From: Pseudobacteriovorax antillogorgiicola
Lineage (GTDB): Bacteria; Bdellovibrionota_B; Oligoflexia; Oligoflexales; Oligoflexaceae
Reading direction: 5' to 3'
Length of the DNA stretch: 64,000 bases
Assembly: GCF_900177345.1 (NCBI RefSeq)
Contig: NZ_FWZT01000008.1
Location: forward strand, 215,768 to 279,767
Shown here in pieces: positions 50,313 through 59,107 of the stretch (the first letter of the stretch is position 1; every line of letters starts with the position of its first letter). Under the pieces are notes generated by a model. It saw only the letters and a program-made list of their open reading frames with translations. It was not told the DNA's origin and made no database searches. The translations under genes and the position numbers were made by a program.

Positions 50313-52100
50313 ATGAAACGTAAATTACTTGCATTGATGTTTGGGGCGGTTGGCTACTCTGCAGCTGCTTCCGCTGCGATTCCATCGATGAGTCAGTCCT
50401 GTTCTGGTCGACTTCCGGAAATCCAACATCCCGATCGTGGTTCCGGTGTTTTATTCGACGAAACTTGCCGCACGGCTTATGTATTGCCCCCAGAGACAGG
50501 TGATGTTTCGTTAGGATCAGTAGCTCGCAACGCCAACCTTCAGTTCTGCCCCGCTGTGCTACAAGCCGGGCAAACAGCAACCTCACTTGCGAACTCTGCA
50601 AGCCATATCGCTTCCATGATCGAAGAGATGATTTCAGATTATGAGCCTATGCGTGAACAAATCCGTGCTGCTGCTGATGAGTTGAATGAAGCTGAGGTTG
50701 AAAGCCAAGAGATCTCGGCACGCCTCATGCTAGCCCAAGAGCGATTCACGAATCTTAGGCTGGAGTATAGCCAAGCTAAGTCGGACTTAGAAATGTGTGA
50801 GCTTCTAAGCCCAGGAGAGTGTTCAGAACTAGAAGCCGCAGAGTTGGAAAAGAAATTAGCAATCGTAGCTCAGAAACAGGTAGTTGATAATCTTCGGATC
50901 GAGCAGATTGAGTCTGACTCGCGAGTCAGCCGGGCTCGTTATCAGAAAACTAGACTGGAATCAGAATATACCGATGGGCTTGCACCACTGACAAGCCTTT
51001 ATGGGCAGCTTGAGACTATCAATGGCTCCATTACCAATCTCTATCTTCGATGGGCACCTGTCGAAGGCGCGACTGCGCAGTTAGTCTACCGTGTGAAGTG
51101 GGCTGATCTAATCAATAAGTATAATGCAGCGAACCCAGAACTCAGAAACCGTGGGGTACGTTTTGCTCCAGTAACGGTTACTAGCGGCCAGTTCTTTGCA
51201 ACTACCAAGATCGCATCATTGGAAGAGATTCAGGCCAGTATTCCAGCGGTACTAAGTGCTGTTGTTCCCGGGGCTTCTCCTTACGGACCCAATCACCTGG
51301 ATAACGGCGATGTTACCATCGATGCATCGGTCACTGATATTGATCAACGAGATCCGTCCTTGAACAATACGATGCTGGGCTTTGCCAGTGGATCTTTAGG
51401 TTCGATTTCTGGCCAGGTACGCTTGAGTCTTGCCGGGGCTTGTCCATACTTCCCCGAAGGCCTGACGTCTCCAGACAAGGATACGATCAACAAAGAGGAA
51501 TTGAGTGCCCATATCGCAGTCAACGCCGTTTTGGGATACGATGTTAAGGTTCACCGAAAGTATCGTGCTAGCTTTAACATGGCGAACTTAACCAGCCGTA
51601 TTGAAAGTATGAGTCAGAAGAAACGTTGGTTCTTTAGCTCGAAGAATGTTCATAAGCTAGTTGTAGAGAACAATCACTCTAGTTGGTTTAACATCACCTT
51701 CGATATCGACTCATCAGACTTCACCTTTACCGCTGACGAGCAGTCTGAAATTACCAAAGAAGTGAAGGCAGATCTTGTCAAAAGAGCCCTTGATAATATA
51801 GCTGTGATATCTGGTAAGTCTCCTGACCTCCCCGAGCTAGGAAAAACTGGATTCAACAATCAAGATAAGCTTCGCTGTAACAAGTGGTATTGCTTTGGCT
51901 TTAACTACGTCCTAGGCATTGCCAACGGCTTTTTTGGTACTAAGAAATCGGTTAGCGAGTTCAAGCAAGCAAACCGCGCTTGGGTTCGTGATTCGGTATC
52001 GCAAATGAAGGTGATCAAGCGACAGCATATCTTAAGCTTCACAAAGCTTGATGATGAGCCAGTAGCAGAAGATGACAATACTCCAGTTGTGGTACGGTAA
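50313..52100 (+). CDS. exported coiled-coil protein, 595 aa; first gene of cluster
   Basis: ATG at 50313 was chosen: AAAGG lies 9-10 nt upstream and a signal peptide follows (MKRKLLALMFGAVGYSAAAS). The mature chain starts with a Cys-containing segment (CSGRLPEIQHPDRGSGVLFD, ETCRTAYVLPP) conserved in style with other genes here. Residues about 105-245 form a long coiled coil (EEMISDYEPMREQIRAAADE, ELEKKLAIVAQKQV). The C-terminal 330 residues are beta-rich with Cys (SLAGACPYFPEG, RCNKWYCFGFNY). No family is recognised. It may assemble as an elongated envelope or surface structure. Confidence 0.75.
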   Translation: MKRKLLALMFGAVGYSAAASAAIPSMSQSCSGRLPEIQHPDRGSGVLFDETCRTAYVLPPETGDVSLGSVARNANLQFCPAVLQAGQTATSLANSASHIASMIEEMISDYEPMREQIRAAADELNEAEVESQEISARLMLAQERFTNLRLEYSQAKSDLEMCELLSPGECSELEAAELEKKLAIVAQKQVVDNLRIEQIESDSRVSRARYQKTRLESEYTDGLAPLTSLYGQLETINGSITNLYLRWAPVEGATAQLVYRVKWADLINKYNAANPELRNRGVRFAPVTVTSGQFFATTKIASLEEIQASIPAVLSAVVPGASPYGPNHLDNGDVTIDASVTDIDQRDPSLNNTMLGFASGSLGSISGQVRLSLAGACPYFPEGLTSPDKDTINKEELSAHIAVNAVLGYDVKVHRKYRASFNMANLTSRIESMSQKKRWFFSSKNVHKLVVENNHSSWFNITFDIDSSDFTFTADEQSEITKEVKADLVKRALDNIAVISGKSPDLPELGKTGFNNQDKLRCNKWYCFGFNYVLGIANGFFGTKKSVSEFKQANRAWVRDSVSQMKVIKRQHILSFTKLDDEPVAEDDNTPVVVR

Positions 52101-52113
52101 CTTGAGTGAATTT

Positions 52114-52134
52114 GAGCCCCCTCGGGGGCTCTTT
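52114..52134 (+). terminator. short GC-rich hairpin between cluster genes
   Basis: GAGCCCC (52114-52120) pairs with GGGGCTC (52125-52131) and is followed by only three T. It lies 14 bp after the first cluster gene. It may act as an attenuator that lowers expression of the downstream genes relative to the first, or it may stabilise the upstream message. Confidence 0.55.
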
Positions 52135-52156
52135 CCACGAGAAAAGGATGAATGCC

Positions 52157-52636
52157 ATGAAAGTTTCTATAGTTCTAGTTGTTCTTGGAGTGTTTGTGAT
52201 CTTCGTGGTCTCTTCTTATGAGTCAACACCCTCGCTGGTTAAAGACAGAGAGCAAAGTCTAGAACAGGCAGAATCACTGCTGGGCGACAGCAGCCACGCA
52301 GAGCAGGAAGAAAGCAAATCAATGGACAAGCCAATGACGCAAATTGAAGCAAAGGCTGAAACTCAGACGGATGAGATTCAAACGTACCAATCAGCTGACG
52401 AAGAGATCGAGCGACTTGGTGGGGCAGAGTCTTTGAATGATGTTGATAGCAGCGACGAGCACCGTGAAGCCATTGGCAATCTTATCCAGGGTGCTAATGA
52501 GAAGCAGGCAGCAAGGATTTCAGATGACTTGGAGGAATTACAAAAGCGTGTCGCAGAAATCAAATCGGAGCATCAAGAGAATGTTGCTCGTTTGAAAGAA
52601 CGATTCACGATAATTCAAAGCGAGGACGAGCCATGA
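52157..52636 (+). CDS. membrane-anchored acidic coiled-coil protein, 159 aa
   Basis: Of two ATGs, 52157 is favoured: AAAGG lies 9-10 nt upstream and the product opens with an uncleaved-looking membrane helix (MKVSIVLVVLGVFVIFVVSS). ATG 52148 is the alternative. The rest is highly charged and Glu/Gln-rich (EQEESKSMDKPMTQ), ending in a helix-forming stretch DDLEELQKRVAEIKSEHQEN. It should be an inner-membrane protein with a helical periplasmic arm that could contact the coiled coil of the first cluster gene. Its stop overlaps the next gene's ATG by 4 bp. Confidence 0.68.
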   Translation: MKVSIVLVVLGVFVIFVVSSYESTPSLVKDREQSLEQAESLLGDSSHAEQEESKSMDKPMTQIEAKAETQTDEIQTYQSADEEIERLGGAESLNDVDSSDEHREAIGNLIQGANEKQAARISDDLEELQKRVAEIKSEHQENVARLKERFTIIQSEDEP

Positions 52637-54090
52637 AAACTCCCAAGCTTTGGGCTCTTATTTTGGTATTTGAAACACTCTTAATCGCTCAGCCCCGTGA
52701 GGAACGTAAGGTAAAGTACTGGACGCTTCAACGAAATGATATTGGTGTTACATATCGCGTTCCTCTAAAGATCTCAGCAGATACGGTGTCATCATCTTTG
52801 CAATTGCTACAGCTGCAATCAAAGGAAAAGAGCTACTTTAAGGACCGACTGCCCAAGCTGTTAAAACCGATCGTTATCGATCATACGATCGAGAGTTTCG
52901 AGGGTAAGATGACTGTCAAGCCGTCTGATTCCTCTGACAGAGACAATCACTCGCTGCCTAGCAACTGCAATGATGTCAAGGATCGCTTCGCTCAGGCTGG
53001 AGATCTTCTCGAAGAAATCGATCGCCTCGTTTTAGAGCTGGAGCGCCAGCTAGAAGCTTTAGCGGAAGATCTGCCGCCCCCCGATGTCTTGGCGCAAGCC
53101 TTAGAAGATATCAATGAAATCACCTTAGCGATAGAGCAAGCTTGGCTTGATATGGAAAATGTTTATCCTCAAAGCCTTACAGAGCAAACCCACTATCTTC
53201 AATATGAATGGCCCGACGTCATGGGAGTATCCTGCACGCCCAGGCTTCATCAAGGAATCCAACCGACTCTCATGGAGCTACGAATGCCAGGCTTACAATG
53301 GAATCAGTCTCAGGGAGGGCAGGTGAGTGACTTTCCTATGATTCCCCATAACCTCCGTGTCGCCGATGGCAGCTTGGTGTTGTCTAAGCTGGTATCAATC
53401 GCGGATGTTTGCCTTAACGACCAATCCATAGCGATCATTGCCCAAGCAAAAGCCCAAAGCCAACCCCATTGCCAAGAAAACGCTGTGAGTAAATTTGCTT
53501 TGAAAGTGGGCTCAAGCTTGAGCAACGAAGTGGTTCCCCCTGTGTCAGGTCGCTATCGAAGCGTGTCTTGCTCGAATCTTTTGCAAGACTACGGAAACTG
53601 GCTTCGAGGGTCTAGTAAAACTTACTGGCGAGGCGCTAAGTTTTCCCTTAATAGCAACAAAATCAGGACAAAGGCAGCACAAGAAAAGAAACCTAGTCAC
53701 CTCCACGGTGGCTATGGCCATGGCAACCTGAGTCTTAAAGGCACTGCCTTGGTAGGCCAAACATCCAAGTACTTTAGTGATCGCTTTAGCAAAGACCGAA
53801 GAACGCCCTTTGCAAAGTCTCAAGCAGACAAGGTCAGTCTGGAATTGGGTATGAGCGGTGCCAGCAAAGTCGTACTCAATACCTGGGGGAACACCTCCTT
53901 AAGCCTGCGATCCATGAGCTGCTTCAAAGACCTCTATGGGGATTTTATCCGGGCTTGGATTTACGAGGGCAATGGTGTCAGCAGCGTTCATATCGGTCTT
54001 CATAAGTATGAGAATCTTAGATTTCTTCCGCTACCGAAGCCGGTGTTGCCTATAAAAGTGTTAAAACCTTTGTATCAGGGAGGTCTCTGA
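52633..54090 (+). CDS. exported protein, 485 aa; cluster member
   Basis: The start at 52633 overlaps the previous stop (ATGA). The N terminus (MKTPKLWALILVFETLLIAQ) is a signal peptide. Residues about 110-170 have a helical, acidic segment (LLEEIDRLVLELERQLEALA), and the rest is beta-rich with Cys at VSCTPRL, VCLNDQ, HCQENA and SCSNLL. The C-terminal section contains Gly/His repeats (SHLHGGYGHGNLSLKG) and ends KVLKPLYQGGL. No family recognised. The mixed coil-then-beta layout echoes the first cluster protein, hinting at distant relationship. Overlaps the next gene by 1 bp. Confidence 0.7.
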   Translation: MKTPKLWALILVFETLLIAQPREERKVKYWTLQRNDIGVTYRVPLKISADTVSSSLQLLQLQSKEKSYFKDRLPKLLKPIVIDHTIESFEGKMTVKPSDSSDRDNHSLPSNCNDVKDRFAQAGDLLEEIDRLVLELERQLEALAEDLPPPDVLAQALEDINEITLAIEQAWLDMENVYPQSLTEQTHYLQYEWPDVMGVSCTPRLHQGIQPTLMELRMPGLQWNQSQGGQVSDFPMIPHNLRVADGSLVLSKLVSIADVCLNDQSIAIIAQAKAQSQPHCQENAVSKFALKVGSSLSNEVVPPVSGRYRSVSCSNLLQDYGNWLRGSSKTYWRGAKFSLNSNKIRTKAAQEKKPSHLHGGYGHGNLSLKGTALVGQTSKYFSDRFSKDRRTPFAKSQADKVSLELGMSGASKVVLNTWGNTSLSLRSMSCFKDLYGDFIRAWIYEGNGVSSVHIGLHKYENLRFLPLPKPVLPIKVLKPLYQGGL

Positions 54091-54575
54091 TGAGAAAGTC
54101 TTTTGCTAAAGCTTTGATGTTCGGGCTTCTGCTCTGGGAACCCATGGCTTGGGCCAACTGCCAACAGCAGGTGCAAGGTCTTAGAGGCTGGACAGATCGG
54201 TATCCAACTTCGTTTCAATTACCGTTTGTGGTTATGATTCAACAGCTCAACACCAAGTTAGGCCAGGATAATCAGTTCTCGTTGAGTCAGTTTTTCAAGG
54301 GAACTTTAAACTCTCACCTACAAGGTAGTGGGCTCATCTATGCCAGTGATCAGGAACAAGATGGCGAACATTTTTCAGGTGTGCCTCGTAATCGTGGAAG
54401 TCTAAAGCTGAACGAAAACGGTGCTCGACTTTGGCTGCCGTTCCCCCATGGCTGGCATACCTTAGATCAGTTGCACTGTTTTAAGACAAGTCATGGCTTC
54501 TTTTTCGAGGGGTTTATTAGCGGGACTTCCCCATCAACCATTGTTTCAATCTCTATTTCACAAGGAAGGAGCTGA
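54090..54575 (+). CDS. exported protein, 161 aa; cluster member
   Basis: ATG at 54090 shares one base with the previous stop (TGATG), indicating translational coupling. Signal peptide MRKSFAKALMFGLLLWEPMA; cleavage probably after WA. The mature chain has two Cys (ANCQQQVQGL and LHCFKTS) and a mixed beta pattern (SGVPRNRGSLKLNENGARLW). The C terminus is STIVSISISQGRS. No family recognised. The next cluster gene starts 4 bp after its stop, which makes a single transcript likely. Confidence 0.62.
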   Translation: MRKSFAKALMFGLLLWEPMAWANCQQQVQGLRGWTDRYPTSFQLPFVVMIQQLNTKLGQDNQFSLSQFFKGTLNSHLQGSGLIYASDQEQDGEHFSGVPRNRGSLKLNENGARLWLPFPHGWHTLDQLHCFKTSHGFFFEGFISGTSPSTIVSISISQGRS

Positions 54576-54579
54576 TGCT

Positions 54580-55323
54580 ATGCAGCTGTCATACAAAATC
54601 ATGACGATAATATTTTGCGCGAGTGTTTTTGAGACCAGCTTTGCTGAGATCATTGAAGAGCCTGTCGAGCCACAGGAACCCGTCGAGGTTAGCTTTCAAT
54701 CAGAGGGGGTACACCTCACTGCGCTGGTGGCAGAATCTGGAGAATTCAAACTGCTAGCCTATCCCGAATTTAACGAGTGGCGTGTTCTAGACACCACAAT
54801 GCAAACGTTCAACCTTGGCTCAACCCCAAGCGAAATTTGCAACGGGGTTGATCGAATGATGACCATGCTTAGCTATGTGTGGCTTCCCAACTCCAGTAAG
54901 GAACGCTATCGCAAATCGATTGAAGACCTGAACCAATTTCGAATCACAGTGGATGCTGGGCGAGCATTTCGACCCAGCGCCATCGAAAGCGGTTTGGCGA
55001 CAAGCATGGAGACTAAGCCAGTGTTTCTGCTTAATCCAATGCAGTGGTATGGTGCGTCTTGGCAGGTCTCGGTGCAAGCCGATGCGCGGGTGACTCAATT
55101 TGACGATAGTCAAGAGCTGCTGTCTCGGGTGTTAGGTGCAGGACAGATCAATTTTCTGGACGGTCTGGGTCGGCTAGAATTTTCAGGGGCACACTTGTTC
55201 TGCGATCTTTGGCAGGGCAGGGTACGCTTAGACCTTGCCATGGATGGCGGCTATCAGCTAGAGCCAGAGGTTTTTAAACCTTACCAAGTTCTTGCCCCTG
55301 TGACATTTAAGGCAGCAAATTGA
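54580..55323 (+). CDS. exported protein, 247 aa; cluster member
   Basis: The frame is open upstream, but ATG at 54580 has AAGGAAGGAG 11 nt before it and opens a signal peptide (MQLSYKIMTIIFCASVFETS). The mature part begins with Pro/Glu-rich sequence (EEPVEPQEPVEVSFQSEGVH), then a strand-rich domain with WRVLDTTMQTFNLGSTPSEI, Cys in ICNGVDR and LFCDLWQG. It resembles in style the C-terminal part of the 52633 protein. No family. A strong terminator follows at 55347, ending the first transcription unit of the cluster. Confidence 0.65.
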   Translation: MQLSYKIMTIIFCASVFETSFAEIIEEPVEPQEPVEVSFQSEGVHLTALVAESGEFKLLAYPEFNEWRVLDTTMQTFNLGSTPSEICNGVDRMMTMLSYVWLPNSSKERYRKSIEDLNQFRITVDAGRAFRPSAIESGLATSMETKPVFLLNPMQWYGASWQVSVQADARVTQFDDSQELLSRVLGAGQINFLDGLGRLEFSGAHLFCDLWQGRVRLDLAMDGGYQLEPEVFKPYQVLAPVTFKAAN

Positions 55324-55346
55324 ATCGATTTGACATGAATAAGCCG

Positions 55347-55396
55347 GTCGTTCGCCAGAGGCTAGGTTTGGCGAACGACTTTCTTGTTTTCTTAGG
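55347..55396 (+). terminator. intrinsic terminator inside the cluster
   Basis: GTCGTTCGCCA (55347-55357) pairs perfectly with TGGCGAACGAC (55369-55379) around an 11-nt loop, followed by a T-rich tail (TTTCTTGTTTTCTT from 55380). Confidence 0.88.
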
Positions 55397-55502
55397 CTAA
55401 GACCTTGCACCTTATTAAAAAAAAGCTAAAACCAGAGATAGCGAACACCTTATTATCGCCAAAAAGTCTCGCATCGAACCTGTATCAAATAGGAGAGCCA
55501 TC

Positions 55503-56186
55503 ATGTCACAGTCATCGCCATACCTTGTCATCCTTGCTTCTGCCGCTTTTCTAATCGCCTGCCCAGAACAGGACACGTCGTCATCGGCAGATTACCAGCT
55601 GCTCCGTGATGGAGCAGAGGATCGCATGCTCGTGATGCTCGCTGATCCCATTGCTGGTGAAATTTATGAGACCTTGAGTGACGAATTGATCAAAGATCTA
55701 CCTGAAGAAGAAACGGGACTCTGGCTCAAAGTGGGCCGGAACATCTCTTGTAGCCGCACCGTAGAACAAGAGGATGGAGCGCCTCGCCACTACTGTAGCC
55801 AGATCATTGATCGCCGTGGTGGAACAAGCCAGTCTACCAGTTTCCAGCCAGGGCTTTCTCGGCAAATCGAGCCTATTTACGAGCTGCGATACGAAGGTGA
55901 ACTTGCTGCCGAGTTAATGACATTTATTGATTCCTCTCGTGAGATCGTTAATGACGAAGGGCGAACTGTCATTGGATCGGGCTTACGCTGCAAGGAAACC
56001 TATGGCACAGACGAAATTGTTTGCTCTCAAGAAGTTTTATCTGCGGGGCGAACCCGGCCAGACGGCTTTGATCCTATCGTCAGAGTGGGGAATTCTGGTT
56101 TGGTCAATGAATACCAGGCGATTCCCTTCGGCAGTGACCGAGGAGCTTTGGCATTGGGCTTCGATTTCGATGGGGGTGCTGAATGA
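55503..56186 (+). CDS. lipoprotein, 227 aa; cluster member
   Basis: ATG at 55503 follows AGGAGAG. Lipoprotein signal MSQSSPYLVILASAAFLIAC with lipobox LIAC. The mature part has paired Cys (ISCSRTVEQED, HYCSQIID; RCKETYG, IVCSQEVL) in two similar halves, suggesting an internal repeat, and a beta-rich pattern. No family recognised. Its stop overlaps the start of the C25-type peptidase by 4 bp (ATGA), so the two products are made together; it could be the peptidase's membrane partner or inhibitor. Confidence 0.7.
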   Translation: MSQSSPYLVILASAAFLIACPEQDTSSSADYQLLRDGAEDRMLVMLADPIAGEIYETLSDELIKDLPEEETGLWLKVGRNISCSRTVEQEDGAPRHYCSQIIDRRGGTSQSTSFQPGLSRQIEPIYELRYEGELAAELMTFIDSSREIVNDEGRTVIGSGLRCKETYGTDEIVCSQEVLSAGRTRPDGFDPIVRVGNSGLVNEYQAIPFGSDRGALALGFDFDGGAE

Positions 56187-58975
56187 TGAAACTCGCGGGA
56201 TTGGTTCTGCATCTTTTTTTGATCATGAGCCTCAGTCAGGTGGCCTATGCTGTAGCTGACGACGCGCTGATCGATATTTTAGAAGATGGTATCGCGAGCC
56301 GCGGTGATGTTTGGCCTCCGAACTTTTCGGCCCTAGGGGTGATGATTGAGCATCCTAAACATGTGAACCTTCGGCAAATGTCGTGTTTTCTTGCAGATTC
56401 AAAGCGGCGATTGTTCTCTCTGAAGGCCGTAGCACAGCCTTGTAGTACCTGTAGATCGGATCGAACCAAGAGTTTGGTCAGTTTCTATGGAGTCCTGAGC
56501 CCTAGGCTGAGTTATCTGAAATTGAAGTGCCAGTATCAGGGCCTTCGTGACCTTGAGGTGAAGCTATATCGGAAGAAACCATTTCGATCCTTTCCCTGGG
56601 CAGCAGGCTATGTCAAGGAGCAAGATTGGTGGTCTGAGTCTATGGTTCGAAAGATCCAGTCTGGTAAGGAAGGACTCCACTACGAGATTATTCCACCTAA
56701 GTTCAAATTCACCAAGGTGGAAACTCCGTTTGGAATGAGGCAAAGGCTTGTTACTGATGAACCTGGCGTTCACGGGCTTTTTGGAAGAACCTACGAGTCT
56801 ACCGCTGAAGTCCCGGTATTAAGTCACATTGTAGCAATCCCCAAAGGAGCTTCGATCAAAGACATTTCAATTCAATCTTGGGGTGAGGAAACAGTTAAGA
56901 ATATTGATCTCTATCCCGTGCAAAAAGGTCGGGCAGATCATCCTGGCTTCAAGCTTATAGAAATAATTGATAAAGAGAAGTTTCTGCAAGGTGACTATCG
57001 GGTCAACAAGCCCATCTTGGTGCAAGCACTCAAAACCTCTGAGGGCAATCTCTATAAGATTGTCCACCCATTGGTGAGCTATAATCCTAAGCGCCGCGAG
57101 CTAACGCGATATCAGGGTTTTACTGTGGATGTTAAATACGACAAGTCCTATAAGTGCTACTGGCCCCTAAGCTCCCTGGAAAAAGACCCTATCGACCGGC
57201 TGATTCAGCGCCGGAGCCAAGTCCTTCGCGAGCAGATGATAAACCGGGATAGCTTGAGCAGCATATGCTTCAACTATTTACCGATTATCCCACGCTTACC
57301 AATCAAACCCCTGCCAATTTTGAGGCCCTTAGATCTTCAAGATAGCAAAGACTTGATCATAAAGCCTAAACTCCCTTTGCCCATTGCCATAGCCTTGCCA
57401 GACCCGCATCTTGTGATCATCTATCCTTCTCGCTTTCGCGAGCAGGTTAACGACTTGGTCAAGCATAAACGGCGTTTAGGAATTAGAAGCCGCATGGTTA
57501 GCACAGAGGTGATTAGCAGAGCTGAAGGCTCCTTATCGGCAACGGCCATTAAAAATACAGTTCGCAAAATATATGCGGCAGCAAAGGTAAAACCCCGATG
57601 GCTTCTACTTTTCGGTGATGCTGAGTTTATTCCACCTTACTACTTCAAGGAGGGCTATAATTTTTATGATGAGTCTTTCAACGCTGGTGATACCTACTAT
57701 GGACAGATGTCTGGAGACTTACACACTGTTCCAGAGCTTGCCGTAGGGCGGTTACCCGTGGATCACGAAGACGAAGCGGCATGGGCTGTGAGCAAGATCA
57801 AGCGCTACGAGTTAAACCCTCAACTAACTCCTCGTTTCTATAATTCCAGCGCGATTTCGGCATCGTTTATCGATAGGAATCGAGACGGAGTTTCGGATAG
57901 CCCCTATTATGCGGAGTTTATTGAGAAGCGGCTAAGCCCTTGGATACGTGATGCTGGTAAAGGCATCGATCGAGTTTATAAGGCTAGCGAAGGTTCGTCA
58001 CCCAGCTATTGGAGTGATCGTAGCCCTCTTGCCGCTACCCTTCATGCTCCAACATTCAACTGGAGCGCCGGCCTATCAGAGTTTATGGGCCAGCTGTCTC
58101 TAGGCTCACATGTTCAAATGCATCGTGGTCATGGTTGGTTTGATAAACTTTACATGCCGGATGTGAGTGTTTCAGATCTGGGAAATCTCGAAAGACGATT
58201 AAGCTCCTATCAAACTTTTTTCCTTGGAATCAACTGCGCCTCTGGCTTTTTCGACAATGAAACCGTTCTGACGCCAGAAAATAACCCTCACCCAGACAAC
58301 GGTCGCTACGATCAGTTTATTTATGTGTCAGACGATCCGCCTCGCTACGATGGTGTGTACTTTGCAGAAAGCTTAGTGAAAAGGCTACATGGTCCGATCG
58401 CCTACCTAGGGGATAGCCGAGCTTCTTATTCCGAGCTTAATAACGTCTTAGCCGAGGGTTTGAGCAAAAGTTTGTTTGATCAAAATGCCCGAGGACTATC
58501 CCTGGGAGAATTGCACAACTTGGGGAAAGCTCATCTTCTGGCAACATACAGCGATCGCGACACCTTTTCTCTTAAAGAGCATCAACTGATCTACAATCTT
58601 TTGGGTGACCCATCATTAAGGTTTTGGACGGAAGCACCCTTAGGGCTGAGGCTCAAGGATGTGAAGGAAAGCTGGGAAGAGAGAGATGGCGAGTATCAGC
58701 GACGGGTGACAGGAAGCATTCAAATGTTCGATCCCTACTGCTCCGATTGCCTTGAGGGGTGGACTACACAGAGATCCCTTTTCCAAGATCGCCAACTGGT
58801 GGTCACCTTAGTGGGTGAAGATAACGAACTGATTAGCGAGGGTGTGGTTGGGGATGACGGCAGGATCGATCTTCCTGCTGCGAGCTGGTATCAGAAGAAT
58901 CGCGCAACGCTCACGGTTTCAGGAAATCATGTAAAGCCAGTAACTCAGGAAATGTCTTTTATCTATATCTATTGA
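56183..58975 (+). CDS. gingipain-like C25 cysteine peptidase, exported
   Basis: 930 aa. ATG at 56183 opens a signal peptide (MMKLAGLVLHLFLIMSLSQV). The N-terminal 390 residues are beta-rich and may be a pro- or targeting domain. The C25 domain spans about 400-820: YPSRFREQVNDLVKHKRRLG, LLLFGDAEFIPPYY, VPELAVGRLPVDHEDEA, His motif MHRGHGWFD (about 646) and Cys motif LGINCASGFFD (about 685), as in gingipains and their relatives, followed by QLIYNLLGDPSLRFW, another C25 hallmark. The last 100 residues form an Ig-like beta domain. It presumably degrades protein outside the cell or matures partner proteins of the cluster. Confidence 0.87.
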   Translation: MMKLAGLVLHLFLIMSLSQVAYAVADDALIDILEDGIASRGDVWPPNFSALGVMIEHPKHVNLRQMSCFLADSKRRLFSLKAVAQPCSTCRSDRTKSLVSFYGVLSPRLSYLKLKCQYQGLRDLEVKLYRKKPFRSFPWAAGYVKEQDWWSESMVRKIQSGKEGLHYEIIPPKFKFTKVETPFGMRQRLVTDEPGVHGLFGRTYESTAEVPVLSHIVAIPKGASIKDISIQSWGEETVKNIDLYPVQKGRADHPGFKLIEIIDKEKFLQGDYRVNKPILVQALKTSEGNLYKIVHPLVSYNPKRRELTRYQGFTVDVKYDKSYKCYWPLSSLEKDPIDRLIQRRSQVLREQMINRDSLSSICFNYLPIIPRLPIKPLPILRPLDLQDSKDLIIKPKLPLPIAIALPDPHLVIIYPSRFREQVNDLVKHKRRLGIRSRMVSTEVISRAEGSLSATAIKNTVRKIYAAAKVKPRWLLLFGDAEFIPPYYFKEGYNFYDESFNAGDTYYGQMSGDLHTVPELAVGRLPVDHEDEAAWAVSKIKRYELNPQLTPRFYNSSAISASFIDRNRDGVSDSPYYAEFIEKRLSPWIRDAGKGIDRVYKASEGSSPSYWSDRSPLAATLHAPTFNWSAGLSEFMGQLSLGSHVQMHRGHGWFDKLYMPDVSVSDLGNLERRLSSYQTFFLGINCASGFFDNETVLTPENNPHPDNGRYDQFIYVSDDPPRYDGVYFAESLVKRLHGPIAYLGDSRASYSELNNVLAEGLSKSLFDQNARGLSLGELHNLGKAHLLATYSDRDTFSLKEHQLIYNLLGDPSLRFWTEAPLGLRLKDVKESWEERDGEYQRRVTGSIQMFDPYCSDCLEGWTTQRSLFQDRQLVVTLVGEDNELISEGVVGDDGRIDLPAASWYQKNRATLTVSGNHVKPVTQEMSFIYIY

Positions 58976-59107
58976 TATCAATGGCATAGCCAGAAGTTAC
59001 CACTTGGTTGAAAAGCGTCTTATTGGCGCTTGTAGCTAAAGAATCTCTTGAGTTTGCAGATTTTTTTCTGTAGCTAGGGTCTGTCTAATTTCGAAGACGA
59101 GGGCCCT

